Below, one piece after another: positions 62,891-64,000 of a stretch of 64,000 nt of DNA. The DNA comes from Halisarca cf. caerulea. Its lineage: Eukaryota > Porifera > Demospongiae > Chondrillida > Halisarcidae. The DNA is taken from positions 312,501-376,500 of the forward strand of contig CAUJGJ010000292.1 in assembly GCA_963170055.1 (NCBI GenBank). The letters are read 5' to 3'. Each line of letters opens with the position of its first letter. The first letter of the stretch is position 1. A program made the translations under genes and the position numbers. Under the pieces are notes generated by a model that saw only the letters and a list, made by a program, of their open reading frames with translations, was not told the origin of the DNA and searched no databases.

Positions 62891-63991
62891 GAAAAAAAAA
62901 GAAGAGAACTGTATCCGGACAAACAGCTGTCATTTGGTCTCCGATCTGCTCCTCTACTATTCAATGACTATGCTGATGCATTTGAATGGATCCTTCGGGA
63001 CAACGGGCTTTGCAATGTCATTCATTACCTGGATGATTTTCTTATAGTGGGTTTGCCCGGCTCACCTGAGTGCCAACAGCATTTGGACTTGCTGCTTAGG
63101 TTATGCGATGAGCTTGGCATCCCTTTGGTAGTTGACAAGATTGCTGGCCCCAGCACAAGCCTCTCCTTTCTCGGCATTTTGCTGGATACTACAACCATGC
63201 AAGCTTGTCTCCCCTCCGACAAACTCTCGAGGTTATCGCAGGAACTGGAGATATGGCAATCCAAAAAGTCATGCACTAGAAAGGAGTTAGAGCACCTGAT
63301 TGGGGTGCTCCAGTTTGCTTGCAAAGTAGTGCCCCAGGGTCGCCCGTTTGTGCGCCGCATGATTGACTTGCTTTGCGTTGCCCAGAAGCCATTTCATCAC
63401 ATTCGCCTTAACAAGGAATTCAAGTCTGACTTGTTATGGTGGAGTACTTATGTGGAGACTTGGAATGGCATCTCGCTGCTGGGTTTGGGCAGTTTACTCG
63501 TGCCGTCATTGAATGTTTTTTCTGATGCCTCTGGGGGCTTTGGTTGTGGTGCAGTGTGGGGTATACTGTGGTTGCAGGGTCATTGGCCTCCCGACTGGGC
63601 TGGCGTGAATATAATGCATATGGCCAAAGAACTGGTGCCTGTTGTGCTAGCTGGTGCCATCTGGGGTTCTCGTTGGTCAGGGCATTATGTTTGCTTTCAT
63701 GTAGACAACCTTTCAGTTGTGGTTGCCTTAAAGAAGGGTTCTTCTAAAGAACCTTCAGGTATTGTTATGCACCTCTTAAGATGTTTATCCTTCTTCTCAG
63801 CTCACTTCCAATTTACTTTCTCATCAGTTCATGTTCCAGGCTTCTGTAACGGTGTAGCTGATGCTATATCACGAAATAAATTGTTTGATCTTCCCACCCA
63901 GATTTCGGGCATCCAAGCAATACCCTCTCTAATCCCCCCCAGCTCTATGGGACCTCCTGGTCCTGTCAAGACCAGACTGGACATCGGATGA
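62891..63991 (+). CDS. Reverse transcriptase / RNase H fragment
   Basis: RT part: FGLRSAPLLFNDYAD, then the catalytic YLDDF (63026-63040) and FLGILLDTTTM. Connector: GVLQFACKVVPQGRPFVRRM, a pattern seen in DIRS/Ngaro-type polyproteins. RNase H part: FSDASGGFGCGAVWG (first Asp), AKELVPVVLAGA (Glu), FHVDNLSVV (Asp) and GVADAISRNK (Asp), so all four acidic residues look present. The frame is uninterrupted for about 360 codons and ends LDIG then TGA. It has no proper start, so it is a fragment. It would copy element RNA to cDNA in an intact relative. Confidence 0.85.
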   Translation, partial: EKKRRELYPDKQLSFGLRSAPLLFNDYADAFEWILRDNGLCNVIHYLDDFLIVGLPGSPECQQHLDLLLRLCDELGIPLVVDKIAGPSTSLSFLGILLDTTTMQACLPSDKLSRLSQELEIWQSKKSCTRKELEHLIGVLQFACKVVPQGRPFVRRMIDLLCVAQKPFHHIRLNKEFKSDLLWWSTYVETWNGISLLGLGSLLVPSLNVFSDASGGFGCGAVWGILWLQGHWPPDWAGVNIMHMAKELVPVVLAGAIWGSRWSGHYVCFHVDNLSVVVALKKGSSKEPSGIVMHLLRCLSFFSAHFQFTFSSVHVPGFCNGVADAISRNKLFDLPTQISGIQAIPSLIPPSSMGPPGPVKTRLDIG

Positions 63992-64000
63992 GTGGAGAAG
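62891..64000 (+). mobile_element. DIRS/Ngaro-like retroelement, 5'-truncated
   Basis: The + strand frame enters abruptly in the middle of a reverse transcriptase after an A-rich stretch and runs to a stop at 63991; the element continues past the window. The upstream finger/palm part of the RT is missing, so the left end is a truncation or rearrangement junction. The family call rests on the RT-RNase H style; the diagnostic tyrosine recombinase would lie to the right. Confidence 0.7.

Overview
The window is metazoan nuclear DNA. It holds a tandem array of at least nine paralogous genes, all on the + strand, encoding secreted or membrane-anchored fibronectin type III (FN3) proteins. Nearly every FN3 domain is one exon with phase 1 introns at both ends, the hallmark of shuffled extracellular modules. 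Introns are GT-AG. The text looks CpG-poor and is very rich in CA/GT microsatellites and minisatellites. I suspect a non-bilaterian marine animal (sponge-like), but that is a guess from style, not a species call. No prokaryotic features, tRNA or rRNA genes were seen.

Layout: G1 (1-1735, 5' end outside the window); G2 (3739-8218, signal peptide + 8 FN3 + Cys-rich tail); G3 (10111-15051); G4 (16865-21310, a hybrid gene); an orphan ITIH-type terminal exon (23364-23626); G5 (25030-33132); G6 (34269-39524); G7 (40888 to 45851 or 47129, ends in an ITIH C-terminal/VWD-like domain); G8 (49124-53526, ends in a Pro/Gln/Thr stalk and a probable GPI-anchor signal); G9 (54591-60225, signal peptide + 9 FN3). 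The right edge (62891-64000) carries a 5'-truncated reverse transcriptase/RNase H of DIRS/Ngaro type.

Two gene types alternate. Type I (G3-G8) has a short signal exon, FN3-A, FN3-B, FN3-C, a Cys-containing FN3-like exon D and a Pro/Thr linker, followed by one of several alternative 3' modules. Type II (G2, G9) is a longer all-FN3 chain. The same ectodomain plan is joined to an 86-residue Cys-rich tail (G1, G2, G3, G5, G6), more FN3 (G4), an ITIH C-terminal domain (G7) or a GPI signal (G8). Homologous introns carry homologous minisatellites of different copy number. The array shows unequal crossing-over, gene conversion, fusion scars, decayed exons, transposon insertions (two Tc1/mariner copies at the same site and four TA-flanked MITEs) and splice-site changes. 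By inference this is a rapidly evolving cell-surface or secreted recognition locus (adhesion, immune or allorecognition); no function is demonstrated by the sequence.

All gene models are hand-built from ORFs, splice consensus, phase and paralogue comparison. Exon boundaries in G2, G3, G6, G8 and G9 are mutually supporting; 3' ends of G4 and G7 are uncertain.
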